A DNA stretch of 64,000 nt. Origin: Schaalia sp. 19OD2882 (GTDB lineage: Bacteria > Actinomycetota > Actinomycetes > Actinomycetales > Actinomycetaceae). The notes beneath the pieces were generated by a model. It had not been told where the DNA came from and searched no databases. It saw only the letters and a list, made by a program, of their open reading frames with translations. Shown here one piece after another: positions 17,758 through 26,293 of this stretch; the first letter of the stretch is position 1, and each line of letters opens with the position of its first letter. The stretch lies in assembly GCF_018986735.1 (NCBI RefSeq), contig NZ_CP065521.1:2418001-2482000 (forward strand). The letters are read 5' to 3'. A program made the translations under genes and the position numbers.

Positions 17758-17997
17758 ATGGCCATCGATCGCACTGTCGTCCTGGACGTGAACGGCATGA
17801 CCTGCGGACACTGCGTCGCCTCCGTCACCGAGGAGTTGGAGGACGTCAAAGGCGTCCTCAACGTCGAGGTGATCCTCAACTCGGGCGCGACCTCCAAGGT
17901 CACGGTCGTCACCGATCAGGGAGTCGATGATGCCGCCCTTCGCGAGGCCGTCGCCGAAGCCGGTTTCGAGTTGGCCGGGATCCACCGCGATTTCTGA
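17758..17997 (+). CDS. copZ: Copper chaperone, HMA-domain protein
   Basis: This is a 79-residue single heavy-metal-associated domain with the Cu(I) motif GMTCGHC (residues 14–20) and the expected beta-alpha-beta pattern (VVLDVNGM, VASVTEELEDVKGV, SKVTVVTD). It carries cytosolic Cu(I) to the exporter. The His between the cysteines is common in actinobacterial CopZ. A GAAAGAAGGAAG ribosome-binding stretch precedes the ATG. Only 33 bp separate it from copA. Confidence 0.95.
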   Translation: MAIDRTVVLDVNGMTCGHCVASVTEELEDVKGVLNVEVILNSGATSKVTVVTDQGVDDAALREAVAEAGFELAGIHRDF

Positions 17998-18030
17998 ACC
18001 TGACCTGCACCGACAGGAAACTGGCACCCG

Positions 18031-20832
18031 ATGACGACCACTCCCGCCCCTGAAACCCCTGCACCCGCGGACCACACTCCCGGCCCTGGTGCCCAGACCC
18101 CGACACCCTCGGGCCAGACCCCGGCACCCTCGGGTCGTTCTCCCGCGCCCCACAGGATCGGCGAGGGCGCCCGCGGGCACGCCGCCGACCTCAGCCGACG
18201 CCTGTGGTTCACGGCGCCGGTGGTCACGGTGGTCGTCGCACTGTCCATGGTCCCGGCCCTGCAATTCGGGTACTGGCAGTGGGTGGTGGCCATCTTGTCG
18301 CTGCCGGTGGTCACATGGGCGGCTTGGCCCTTCCACCGGGCGGCGTTCACGGCCGGGCGTCACGGGTCGACCACCATGGACACCCTGGTTTCCTTGGGGG
18401 TGGTCGTCACCAGCGTGTGGAGCTGGTGGGCGCTGCTGTTCGGAGGTGCCGGCAGGTGGGGCGCGACCATGGACATGCCGCTGGTACCGGCACTGCCCTG
18501 GTTCCTGGACCCCAACTCCGGCGCGCACCAGATCGGAGCGATGAGCCACGGCGGGGCCGACATCTATTTCGAGGGCGCCTGCACAATCGTGCTGTTCCTG
18601 CTGCTCGGGCGGCGCATGGAGGCGAAGGCGCGCTGGAATGCGGGCGATGCGTTGCGCTCGCTGCTGGAGATGGGCGCCAAGCATGCGACCCTTGTGCACA
18701 TCGACCCTGCGACAGGCGAACGCAGCCAACGTGAAGTCCCGGCCGAGCAGCTGCAGGTCGGCGACCTGTTCCTGGTGCGCCCGGGAGAGAAGGTGGCCAC
18801 GGACTCCATCGTGGTCGAGGGCGATTCAGCGCTGGACGCCTCGCTGCTCACGGGCGAGTCCGTGCCGGTCGACGTGACCGTGGGCGACCGGGTGACGGGT
18901 GCGACAATGAACACGTGGGGGACGTTGCTGCTGCGCGCAGAGCGTGTGGGCGCCGAGACGACCCTGGCCCAGATCGGGCGCTTGGTCACCGAGGCCCAGG
19001 CTGGCAAGGCTCCTGTGCAGCGTCTGGCTGACCGGATCTCGGGGGTGTTCGTCCCGGTGGTCATGGCGATCTCACTGGTGACGCTGGTCGCGTGGCTTGC
19101 CCTTGGCGGCTCTGTGCAGTCCTCGGTGACGGCGGCGGTCGCGGTGCTGGTGGTGGCGTGCCCATGCGCCCTGGGTCTGGCCACGCCCACCGCACTGCTG
19201 GTCGGGTCGGGTCGCGCGGCCCGCTCGGGCATCCTCATCACCTCGGCCGAGGTCCTGGAACAGACTCGCCGCGTGGACACGATCGTCCTGGACAAGACGG
19301 GGACGGTGACGTCGGGGCGCATGGCCTTGGAGTCCGTGCGCGTGGCGGGCTCCCCACGTGACGATTCGCTGGGTCCTTCCCTTGGGGACGAGGGCGGAGC
19401 CGGCGACCGCGTGCACAGCGGTGCGCGCGCGCATGAGCACCCGAGTGACAGCGCTGGCGCGCGCGACAATGCGCGCGAGGACTCCCTTCTTGCCTTGGCC
19501 GCCGGGGTCGAGGCACTCTCCGAGCATCCAGTGGCCCGCGCTGTTGTCGCCGGCGCCAACTCCCGTGGTGTGACGCCCGCACAGGTCCAGGCCTTCACCA
19601 ACCACGCGGGCCTTGGAGTCTCCGCCCTGCACACGGGACCGGAGGGCAGTGAATTGGTGCTGGTCGGACGTGCCTCGTGGCTGGTCGACGCGGGTGTGTC
19701 AATCCCTTCCGACCTGCGCGAAGAGCTGGATCGAGCCGAGGCTGACGGCGCATCGGCGGTCGTCCTGGCCGTCGTGCCCGCTTGGCAGGACCGGGCCGAC
19801 ACGGACCCCGCCGACGCGATCGCGCCCTCGCACGTGGGCGGGGTGGACGCGTTGGTCGCCGCCCCGCCCGTCGCCGTGGTGGAGATGGACGTGCAGGGGA
19901 TGACATGCGCGTCGTGCGTGCGGCGAGTCGAGCGCAAACTCGGCAAGGTCGAGGGGGTCAGCGCAACGGTCAATCTGGCCACCGAGTCCGCGCGCATCAC
20001 GCTGACTCGGGAGGTTTCCAATGCGGACCTTGAGGCCGTGGTCGATGCCGCCGGCTACCGCGGAAGAGTCTTGACAAGGACTGGTACGGGGGCGGAGGGG
20101 AAGGCCAACCTGGAGGGGCCTGCTGGTGGCGCAATCTTCGCGGGCACCGACCCGGTCCAGGAGAGCCCGGCGGCAGGAAAGGTGTGGCCTTCGGCCGCCG
20201 GCGCGCCGGCATCGGCCTGTCCGAGTGTCCGTGCGCGTGACCTGAGCGGCAGGCTCGGCTCGGCTCGGGCAGGGGCGGTCCTGGTCGTACGCGACACGGT
20301 CAAACCCACGTCTGCCGCCGCTGTGCGGGAACTCGAACGGCTCGGCGTGACCCCTGTGATGCTCACCGGCGACAATCGGCGGGCCGCCCGCGCAGTTGGC
20401 GACGAGGTCGGCATCGACCGTGTCATCGCCGAAGTCCTGCCCGCGGACAAGGCCCGAGTGGTCGCTGACCTGCAGGAGCAGGGGCATGTGGTGGCAATGG
20501 TGGGCGATGGCGTGAACGATGCTGCCGCTCTGGCGCAGGCGGGGCGCGCGGGACTCGGCATGGCAATGGGGTCGGGCACGGATGTGGCGCGCCAAGTCGC
20601 TGACATCACTCTGGTGAACTCCGAGTTGACCAGTGCCGCTGCGGCGATCCGCATCTCCCGGGCAACGCTGCGCACGATCAAACAGAACCTGTTCTGGGCT
20701 TTCGCCTACAACGTGGCGATGATCCCGCTGGCAATGCTCGGGATGCTCAACCCGATGATCGCCTCGGCGGCGATGGCGTTCTCGTCGGTGTTCGTGGTGC
20801 TCAACTCGCTGCGTCTGCGCGCCGCATCCTGA
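18031..20832 (+). CDS. copA: Copper-exporting P1B-type ATPase with internally placed HMA domain
   Basis: The 933-residue exporter has a Pro/Thr-rich N-terminus without a metal-binding domain, the actuator motif LLTGES (272–277), the ion site CPC (Cys377, Cys379), the phosphorylated Asp421 in DKTGT, the SEHPVA motif in the N-domain, and GDGVND (825–830). The only HMA domain (GMTCASC, Cys626 and Cys629) lies between the end of the N-domain and the P-domain (RDTVKPTS), inside the cytosolic catalytic loop. Related pumps carry HMA domains at the N-terminus. Low-complexity linkers flank the insert. The frame is continuous and all catalytic motifs are intact, so the protein is probably functional. 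Confidence 0.95.
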   Translation: MTTTPAPETPAPADHTPGPGAQTPTPSGQTPAPSGRSPAPHRIGEGARGHAADLSRRLWFTAPVVTVVVALSMVPALQFGYWQWVVAILSLPVVTWAAWPFHRAAFTAGRHGSTTMDTLVSLGVVVTSVWSWWALLFGGAGRWGATMDMPLVPALPWFLDPNSGAHQIGAMSHGGADIYFEGACTIVLFLLLGRRMEAKARWNAGDALRSLLEMGAKHATLVHIDPATGERSQREVPAEQLQVGDLFLVRPGEKVATDSIVVEGDSALDASLLTGESVPVDVTVGDRVTGATMNTWGTLLLRAERVGAETTLAQIGRLVTEAQAGKAPVQRLADRISGVFVPVVMAISLVTLVAWLALGGSVQSSVTAAVAVLVVACPCALGLATPTALLVGSGRAARSGILITSAEVLEQTRRVDTIVLDKTGTVTSGRMALESVRVAGSPRDDSLGPSLGDEGGAGDRVHSGARAHEHPSDSAGARDNAREDSLLALAAGVEALSEHPVARAVVAGANSRGVTPAQVQAFTNHAGLGVSALHTGPEGSELVLVGRASWLVDAGVSIPSDLREELDRAEADGASAVVLAVVPAWQDRADTDPADAIAPSHVGGVDALVAAPPVAVVEMDVQGMTCASCVRRVERKLGKVEGVSATVNLATESARITLTREVSNADLEAVVDAAGYRGRVLTRTGTGAEGKANLEGPAGGAIFAGTDPVQESPAAGKVWPSAAGAPASACPSVRARDLSGRLGSARAGAVLVVRDTVKPTSAAAVRELERLGVTPVMLTGDNRRAARAVGDEVGIDRVIAEVLPADKARVVADLQEQGHVVAMVGDGVNDAAALAQAGRAGLGMAMGSGTDVARQVADITLVNSELTSAAAAIRISRATLRTIKQNLFWAFAYNVAMIPLAMLGMLNPMIASAAMAFSSVFVVLNSLRLRAAS

Positions 20833-21256
20833 TGCGGGTGGCGCCCACTGCGGTGCGCGAGTGAACGCACAGACGAGTACGGACCACGGCTACGCGCAGG
20901 ATTCCACCGGCACCGCGACCCGGGTTGCCACCACGGTGTCCGACACCTTGGCGGCGATCCTTGCGATGCGGAAGGAACGCGACTGGAGGCGATTGCACAT
21001 GTGGAACCGGCTGAGGTCCTGACCCGTGCGCTGCTGCTCGCGCACCTCCCCGGCACCAACCCATGGACCTGGTCACGAACGGGCTGAGGATCGCTCGCCA
21101 AGAGTTTCCCGGCGACAGTGCACGAGGGCGAGGTTGTGCCACGCTGTGCCTCAGCGTTGAAGCCCGAGATGATGCTCATGCGGCCCAAGGGTCACCACTT
21201 CGCTGCGTCACTCCGACATGTGGCTTCCAAGAAGCGAGGAGCAGACGTGTCGTTTT
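20833..21256 (+). other. 424-bp stretch without a convincing gene
   Basis: Open frames here are short and mutually inconsistent. One plus-strand frame from about 20861 reads as 50-odd residues of helix-like protein (TRVATTVSDTLAAILAMRKE) and stops at about 21020, which could be the tail of a lost gene. Nothing identifiable was found. GC falls towards the right end, where the next two genes begin. Confidence 0.4.
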
Positions 21257-21952
21257 CTAGAATCGGTCGAGCCAATCGCGATTCTCAGGTTTCAAAGCGG
21301 ACGGAGGCTCGATGAGATACCCGATCTCCCTCAGCGCATCCGCAGATGTCTTGTGGAGCGATTGAACCATTGACTTGAGCTGTGTCTCCCTCCACGCCTC
21401 CCTCTCGCAAGCGATCCGCCTAATGGCGTCGTCCTCATGATCGACACCGAACTCCTGGATGAGCATCTCAAGGAAGTCTTCAAATGATGGGCGTAGTCGA
21501 GGCCCACCTGTGGGAATGTGGAAGTCTGCGAGTTTGGGAGGCTCAAGACTCTCCTTGCGACGGCCTACCGCATGTCTTCTTGAACCCTTTCCTGACCTCA
21601 TCATTGCGAAGGTCCACGAGTCCTGGTGAGCATGAATGTGCATGTGCGCCATCGGCACACAGGTCGCATTGCGGTCGTACTCCCACCTGAGCAGAGGTTC
21701 ATTTCTGCCATTGACGCGCAGCACGAAAGACGACTTTTCGATGACCATCCACCCATGGTTCGGTGATGAGGTGCATTCGAAGAGGACTGTCACGTTGAAC
21801 ACCGGATCCCCACCGACACGGATCGGGATCCGCTCCGGTTTGCCTTCATCATCGGCCGACCCGGAAGCGCGTGGAGCAACCAGGACTCTCGCTCCAACCC
21901 TTCCCTCATCGTTCACCAGTGCGATGAAAGGCGGCGCTTTTTGTTGACACAT
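21257..21952 (-). CDS. Unknown protein, possibly frameshifted near its start
   Basis: A 231-residue frame with no recognised family. It holds beta-rich text (FNVTVLFECTSSPNHGWMVIEKSSFVLRVNG), a His-rich stretch (MAHMHIHAHQDSW) and a helical C-terminus. The ATG at 21952 has no ribosome-binding site. An ATG at 22011 in the neighbouring frame has GGGGGAAG upstream, overlaps the end of the 76-residue gene, and starts MKTIEDQAFDFAKRLTDLI. It would join this frame by a one-base shift at the A-run 21942–21938. The true product may therefore begin at 22011, with a lost base here or a programmed shift. GC is lower than in the neighbours. Confidence 0.55.
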   Translation of the reverse strand: MCQQKAPPFIALVNDEGRVGARVLVAPRASGSADDEGKPERIPIRVGGDPVFNVTVLFECTSSPNHGWMVIEKSSFVLRVNGRNEPLLRWEYDRNATCVPMAHMHIHAHQDSWTFAMMRSGKGSRRHAVGRRKESLEPPKLADFHIPTGGPRLRPSFEDFLEMLIQEFGVDHEDDAIRRIACEREAWRETQLKSMVQSLHKTSADALREIGYLIEPPSALKPENRDWLDRF

Positions 21953-21997
21953 TGAATCAGGTCAGTCAGCCGTTTTGCAAAGTCAAACGCCTGATCC

Positions 21998-22228
21998 TCA
22001 ATCGTCTTCATTCAAGTCTTCCCCCAGGAGGAAAGAAATACCGCGCAGTTCAGCGACGTGCTGCTCCTCATCCTCGGACAGCCGCCATGCCTCATTTGCC
22101 TCCCGAGCCGCATCCAATGAACCAAAGCGTTCAACAAGAACTTTCTCGATCCGCTGCCGCCGCTCCTCCAGCTGCCTACGCGTCACGTGACGCACTGACG
22201 GACGCTCAGAAACCGTGCTCTGCGCCAT
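21998..22228 (-). CDS. Small charged helical protein, unknown
   Basis: The 76-residue protein is highly charged and helical (RRQLEERRQRIEKVLVERFGSLDAA, EEQHVAELRGI). AAGGAGG lies upstream of the ATG at 22228, and a promoter with a good -10 lies 31 bp upstream. It overlaps or abuts the 231-residue gene and is likely cotranscribed. The pairing of a small charged helical protein with a larger unknown recalls toxin–antitoxin layouts, but no family was recognised. Confidence 0.6.
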   Translation of the reverse strand: MAQSTVSERPSVRHVTRRQLEERRQRIEKVLVERFGSLDAAREANEAWRLSEDEEQHVAELRGISFLLGEDLNEDD

Positions 22229-22258
22229 GATTGAACCTCCTTGGTCCTTGACACTTCG

Positions 22259-22287
22259 ATTGTAGCCACCCCCACCTACAACAAGGA
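22259..22287 (-). promoter_or_regulatory. Promoter of the 76-residue gene
   Basis: On the minus strand the -10 TACAAT (22264–22259) is nearly ideal, with a weak -35 TCCTTG (22287–22282) at 17-bp spacing. It lies in the 77-bp gap after the alpha-glucosidase gene. Confidence 0.5.
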
Positions 22288-22305
22288 CGGGGGTGAATCC
22301 TCGGC

Positions 22306-24219
22306 TCACGATTCGCGGATCCACGCAGCCGCATTGGGCGGAAGGATGATCGGCGGCCGTTCTCCACTTCTTCGATTCTCCTCGGCTTCGCCTGCCTGGC
22401 CTGGCGCAGTGCCCACCCCTCCAAGCGGAGTGGCCGCACAGGCCAAGGGCACCCCGCCCGCAGCGCTGACAGGCGGCCACTGGACGCCCACAGAGGTCAG
22501 CAGCACCTGGCCCCTGACAGGCAGCTCGCGAGGAACCACGCCGGTGTTGAGCGCCACGACAGTGTCCCCGTTGCGCAACACCGCCAGGTCGGCCTCCGAG
22601 TCGATCCACTCGATGCCACCCCGCCCCAGCCGGAGCCGACGGCGCAGGTGCAGCATGCGCTGGAAGAAGCGCAGAGGCGAATTCTCGTCGCGCAGCTGGA
22701 CCTGCGCCGACCAGGTCTGCCATCCCGGTGGGGTCGGCAGCCACGAGGGCGCCGCCACCTCGCGGGCGCCAGACCCCTCCTCGTCACCGGGAAGCCCACC
22801 GCACACCGGAACGCCCCACGGCAGTGGGACCCTGCACCCGTCGCGGCCGCGAACGCGGTGGCCGGAGCGCTCCCACAGGGGGTCCACGCGGCACTCGTCA
22901 GGCAGGGTCGTGACCTCGGGCAGGCCCAGCTCCTCTCCGTTGTAGACGTGCAGGACCCCCGGCAGGCCGGCCAGGAAGCAGTGCAGCGCCATTGCTCGAC
23001 GCACCCCGATCTGCTGGTCGGGCTGGGGTTGGCCAATGCCGATGCCGTCCTGGGTGCGCGCCCCGGCCGGGTACCCCAGGCGGCTGGCGATGCGCAATTC
23101 GTCGTGCGAGCCCAGCACCCACGAGGTCGGCGCACCCACCTTCGCATCCGCACCATGCGAACGATCAATGCGTTCGCGCAGATCAAGGGCATCCCACGAG
23201 GTCGACAGGACATCGAAGTTGAAAGCCAAGTGCATCTCGTCGGGCCGGGTGTAGGCGGTGCGGCGCAACTGGTCGCCCACCGGAACCTCGCCCAACAGCA
23301 CGCGCTGGCCCGGGTAGGAGTCGAGCAGCCGCCGCCAGGCTCGGTGGATGTCGTGGACACCGTCCTGGTCGAAGAACGGGGGCGAGGACGGGGCCGACGC
23401 CGACTGGGACTCGTCGGATTCGACTCCGGGTCCGGGTTCGGCATCGGGCCAGGGAACCCGCGCCACACCACCGGTGAGCAAAGGTTGACCAGGATCGTCC
23501 GGCAGTCCTGGCGCCTTGACCATTCCGTGGGCGACGTCCACGCGAAAACCGTCGACCCCGCGATCCAGCCAGAAACGCAGCACCTCTTCCATGGACTCTC
23601 GAGTCAAAGGCGATTCCCAGTCCAGGTCAGGCTGTGCCGGGTCGAAGAGGTGCAGGTGGAACAGGCCCTCGTCCTCCGAGCGCCCGGTGTGCGGCCAGAT
23701 CGGTTCCCACGCGGAGCCTCCGAACAGGGAACGCCAGTTGTTGGGCGGCAGCCAGCCACCGGCAGCGCCCTCGTCACCGATTCGGCGGCCGCGACGGATG
23801 AGGTAGCGCGACCGCGCCTGCTCATCCCCCGCCATTGCTGCGAGGAACCACGGGTGCTGGTCGGAGGTGTGGTTCGGGACCAAGTCGACCAGCAGGCGGA
23901 TCCCGCGCGCGTGCAGGCCCTCCAGCAGGGCATCGAAGTCGGCAAGGGTCCCGTACTCGGGCGCCACGTCCTCATGGTCGGACACGTCGTAACCCATGTC
24001 CACCTGCGGCGACGGGTAGAAGGGGCTCATCCACACGGCGTCCACCCCCAGCACCTCCAGGTGGTCCAGGCGTGTGAGCACACCAGGAAGGTCGCCGATC
24101 CCGTCGCCGTCGGAGTCACTGAAGGAACGCGGATACACCTGGTAGATGACGGCGTCGCGCCACCACACCTCCCCGCCGGGATTCGAGGGAGCGGAGGTGT
24201 CGATCGGCGTTGAGGTCAT
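22306..24219 (-). CDS. Alpha-glucosidase, glycoside hydrolase family 13
   Basis: The 637-residue cytosolic enzyme hydrolyses alpha-glucosidic bonds of maltose, isomaltose or similar oligosaccharides. The GH13 regions are in order: VDLVPNHTSD (region I), DGFRVDVAHG with the nucleophile Asp (II), LLGEVPVGD with the general acid Glu (III), and VLGSHDE with the third acid (IV). QVYPRSFSDSDGDGIGDLPG at the start is the oligo-1,6-glucosidase/alpha-glucosidase type. There is a Ser/Pro/Asp-rich insert after PWPDAEPG. It is divergent from the fructosamine-kinase-like gene with 35 bp between starts. Confidence 0.92.
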   Translation of the reverse strand: MTSTPIDTSAPSNPGGEVWWRDAVIYQVYPRSFSDSDGDGIGDLPGVLTRLDHLEVLGVDAVWMSPFYPSPQVDMGYDVSDHEDVAPEYGTLADFDALLEGLHARGIRLLVDLVPNHTSDQHPWFLAAMAGDEQARSRYLIRRGRRIGDEGAAGGWLPPNNWRSLFGGSAWEPIWPHTGRSEDEGLFHLHLFDPAQPDLDWESPLTRESMEEVLRFWLDRGVDGFRVDVAHGMVKAPGLPDDPGQPLLTGGVARVPWPDAEPGPGVESDESQSASAPSSPPFFDQDGVHDIHRAWRRLLDSYPGQRVLLGEVPVGDQLRRTAYTRPDEMHLAFNFDVLSTSWDALDLRERIDRSHGADAKVGAPTSWVLGSHDELRIASRLGYPAGARTQDGIGIGQPQPDQQIGVRRAMALHCFLAGLPGVLHVYNGEELGLPEVTTLPDECRVDPLWERSGHRVRGRDGCRVPLPWGVPVCGGLPGDEEGSGAREVAAPSWLPTPPGWQTWSAQVQLRDENSPLRFFQRMLHLRRRLRLGRGGIEWIDSEADLAVLRNGDTVVALNTGVVPRELPVRGQVLLTSVGVQWPPVSAAGGVPLACAATPLGGVGTAPGQAGEAEENRRSGERPPIILPPNAAAWIRES

Positions 24220-24254
24220 GTCCCATTGTCACCCCTCTGCCGTAGCGTGAAGGC

Positions 24255-25160
24255 ATGGATGTCATGCGCAAGATCGACCGGCGCCGTGGGGCCATCGACC
24301 ACGAGGTGACCTCCCTGCTGTGGTTGGCCGAGGCGCGCGAGCACGACCCCGCAGCCGCAGCGGCTGTTCCCGTCCTGGCCGGCGGGCCGACCTGGCTGGA
24401 AGAGCCGCGGCTTCGTCAGGCTCCCGCGACTTCTGCGGCGGCCGAAGCCTTCGGGCGGGCCCTGGCCCACACGCACGCAGCTGGCGCCCCTCACCTCGGC
24501 TGCCCGCCGCCGGGCCTTGGCGAACAGGGGTGGATCGGCGGCGCGCACCTGAGCCTGCCCGCACGGCCGACCGGGCTGACCTGGGGCGCCTTCCACGCAG
24601 AACACCGGATCCTGCCCCACGTGGACTCCACCTTCACTGCGCCTGAAAGGCGCCAGATCGAAGGCCTGTGCGAACGCCTGTCCTCCGGCGCATTCGACCA
24701 CGACCAGCCTGCCCTGGTGGAGGCCGCCTTGTCGGGGGACCGGGTCGGGGTGCCGGCCGGCAATGACGAGGGCGGGGCCGGTGGCACGTACCGCGCCGCG
24801 CGCATCCACGGAGACCTGTGGTCCGGAAACGTCATGTGGACCGACGAGGGAGCCGTGCTCATCGACCCTGCAGCCCAAGGTGGGCACGCCGAATCCGACC
24901 TGGCAGCGCTGGCCCTGTTCGGATGCCCTCACCTGGAACGGATCCGTGCCGCATACGACGAGGCCTCTCCCCTGGCCCCCGGGTGGCGCGAACGCATAGG
25001 CCTGCACCAGCTTCACCTGCTCACGGTGCACTGCCAACTCTTCGGCAGGGGTTATGTCGCCCGGGCCATGGAGATCGTCAGAGGGTGGATGGGCACCCCC
25101 ACCCGCAGGGATTCTTCCGCGGCCCGGCCTCGGGGACGAGGGCGGGGCAGGAGCCGGTGA
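24255..25160 (+). CDS. Fructosamine/ketosamine-3-kinase family protein
   Basis: This 301-residue kinase-like protein carries the family's catalytic motif HGDLWSGNVMW and the metal-binding LIDPAAQGGHAESDLAAL. Family members phosphorylate sugar adducts of amines, which then decompose, repairing glycated proteins or freeing amino acids. The N-terminal lobe is shorter than usual and the usual nucleotide-binding Lys region is not clear, so substrate and activity should be treated as family-level inference. The basic, low-complexity last 25 residues contain a copy of the dispersed 11-mer. It shares a divergent promoter region with the alpha-glucosidase gene. Confidence 0.85.
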   Translation: MDVMRKIDRRRGAIDHEVTSLLWLAEAREHDPAAAAAVPVLAGGPTWLEEPRLRQAPATSAAAEAFGRALAHTHAAGAPHLGCPPPGLGEQGWIGGAHLSLPARPTGLTWGAFHAEHRILPHVDSTFTAPERRQIEGLCERLSSGAFDHDQPALVEAALSGDRVGVPAGNDEGGAGGTYRAARIHGDLWSGNVMWTDEGAVLIDPAAQGGHAESDLAALALFGCPHLERIRAAYDEASPLAPGWRERIGLHQLHLLTVHCQLFGRGYVARAMEIVRGWMGTPTRRDSSAARPRGRGRGRSR

Positions 25161-25177
25161 GGGCCCGTCCCCCGGTG

Positions 25178-26257
25178 TCACATTCGGCGACGATTTCGGC
25201 CCGAAACACCCGTTTTGGAGGCCGAGCGTGACACCGGGGGAACCGACCTGCGCACACGACGCACCGCCACCAGCGCCAACAACACCGCACCGGCCGCGAC
25301 GACCCCCGCAATGGCCGCCTTCCACACCAGTGAGGACTGCTCCCCCACGGGAGTCACCGACCGGATGGTCCGCGCCCCGTCCGCCTGCCAATCAGCGGGC
25401 AGGTCGGTCCGCAGCGCGTGCACCAACAACCTGTGGGTGTTCACCCCATAGGGGGTACAGGTCACCAGGGTCACCATGTCGCGGCCCGGCTGCACCGACA
25501 GTGACTCCACGACCTCCGGCAGCACCACTTCGGTTGAAGTCACCCGGTAGGCGTTGGCCCTGCCCAGCACGCGAATGACGAAGGTGTCCCCGACGGCGAC
25601 CTCCGGCAGGCGGTCGAAGAGGCGCGCTGTCGGCAGCCCCGTGTGCGCCGCCAGCACCGTGTGGGTGGACACGCCGCCCACCGGCACGGAGGTGTTGACG
25701 ACATGCCCGACACCTTGGGCAAGCGATTCCTCATTGGTGTAGTGCCTGATCGGCAGGTCGACCCCGATCTTCGGGATGAGCAGCTCAGCCATGACCCCGT
25801 CACCGGCCACATTGAGGATTCGCTGGTACTCCTCATTGCCCGGTTTGACGTCGGCGGGGTCGAAAGGGTCCACGACGTGAGAACTGCCCTCCAGCAGCCG
25901 CCGGTTGTAGTCCACCGCGGCCGACTGTTCCTTGTCCAGGGCATGCGGGGCCGCGGCGGAGACCGCCCGGTCCAAGGTCTGGGTCACCTGGTCCTGCGCA
26001 CGCTGGTTCAGGACGTCGGCGACGAAGGGGTAGCTCATCAGGCCCACGCCCGCAACCACCGCCAGCACGCCCAAGACGATCCGCCACGGCGAAGGGCGGC
26101 GGGCAGAGCCGTCCTCACCGCTTGCGCTGGGGGACGAGGGCGGGGCCTTGCTGCCTTGCGTCCCCTGACCCTCGACGCCGTCGGCGGATGTCACGGAAGG
26201 GGCCGGTGGGCGCATTCGCCCACCGGCCTTGCGTCGTGCCCGGTGAAGAGGAATCAC
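25178..26257 (-). CDS. srtC: Class C (pilus-assembly) sortase
   Basis: The 359-residue membrane transpeptidase links pilin subunits by isopeptide bonds. Visible features are an N-terminal membrane span (IVLGVLAVVAGVGLMSYPFV), a lid segment with the DPF motif (VVDPFDPADV) that covers the active site in class C enzymes, catalytic His205 (LAAHTG), Cys267 (TCTPYG) and Arg276 (NTHRL), and a second C-terminal membrane span with a basic tail. The start is uncertain: a GTG at 26257 or an ATG at 26215, neither with a strong ribosome-binding site. It is the last gene of the pilus operon, 36 bp after the shaft pilin. Confidence 0.95.
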   Translation of the reverse strand: MIPLHRARRKAGGRMRPPAPSVTSADGVEGQGTQGSKAPPSSPSASGEDGSARRPSPWRIVLGVLAVVAGVGLMSYPFVADVLNQRAQDQVTQTLDRAVSAAAPHALDKEQSAAVDYNRRLLEGSSHVVDPFDPADVKPGNEEYQRILNVAGDGVMAELLIPKIGVDLPIRHYTNEESLAQGVGHVVNTSVPVGGVSTHTVLAAHTGLPTARLFDRLPEVAVGDTFVIRVLGRANAYRVTSTEVVLPEVVESLSVQPGRDMVTLVTCTPYGVNTHRLLVHALRTDLPADWQADGARTIRSVTPVGEQSSLVWKAAIAGVVAAGAVLLALVAVRRVRRSVPPVSRSASKTGVSGRNRRRM

Positions 26258-26293
26258 GCGTTCAGGCGGGACGCTCCGTCAACCCGACGGGCC

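Noticed and set aside
25441..25460. CsoR-like palindrome GTACCCCCTATGGGGT
   Set aside because: It lies inside the sortase active-site codons (TCTPYG), whose sequence forces ACC-TGT-ACC-CCC-TAT-GGG; there is no promoter nearby.
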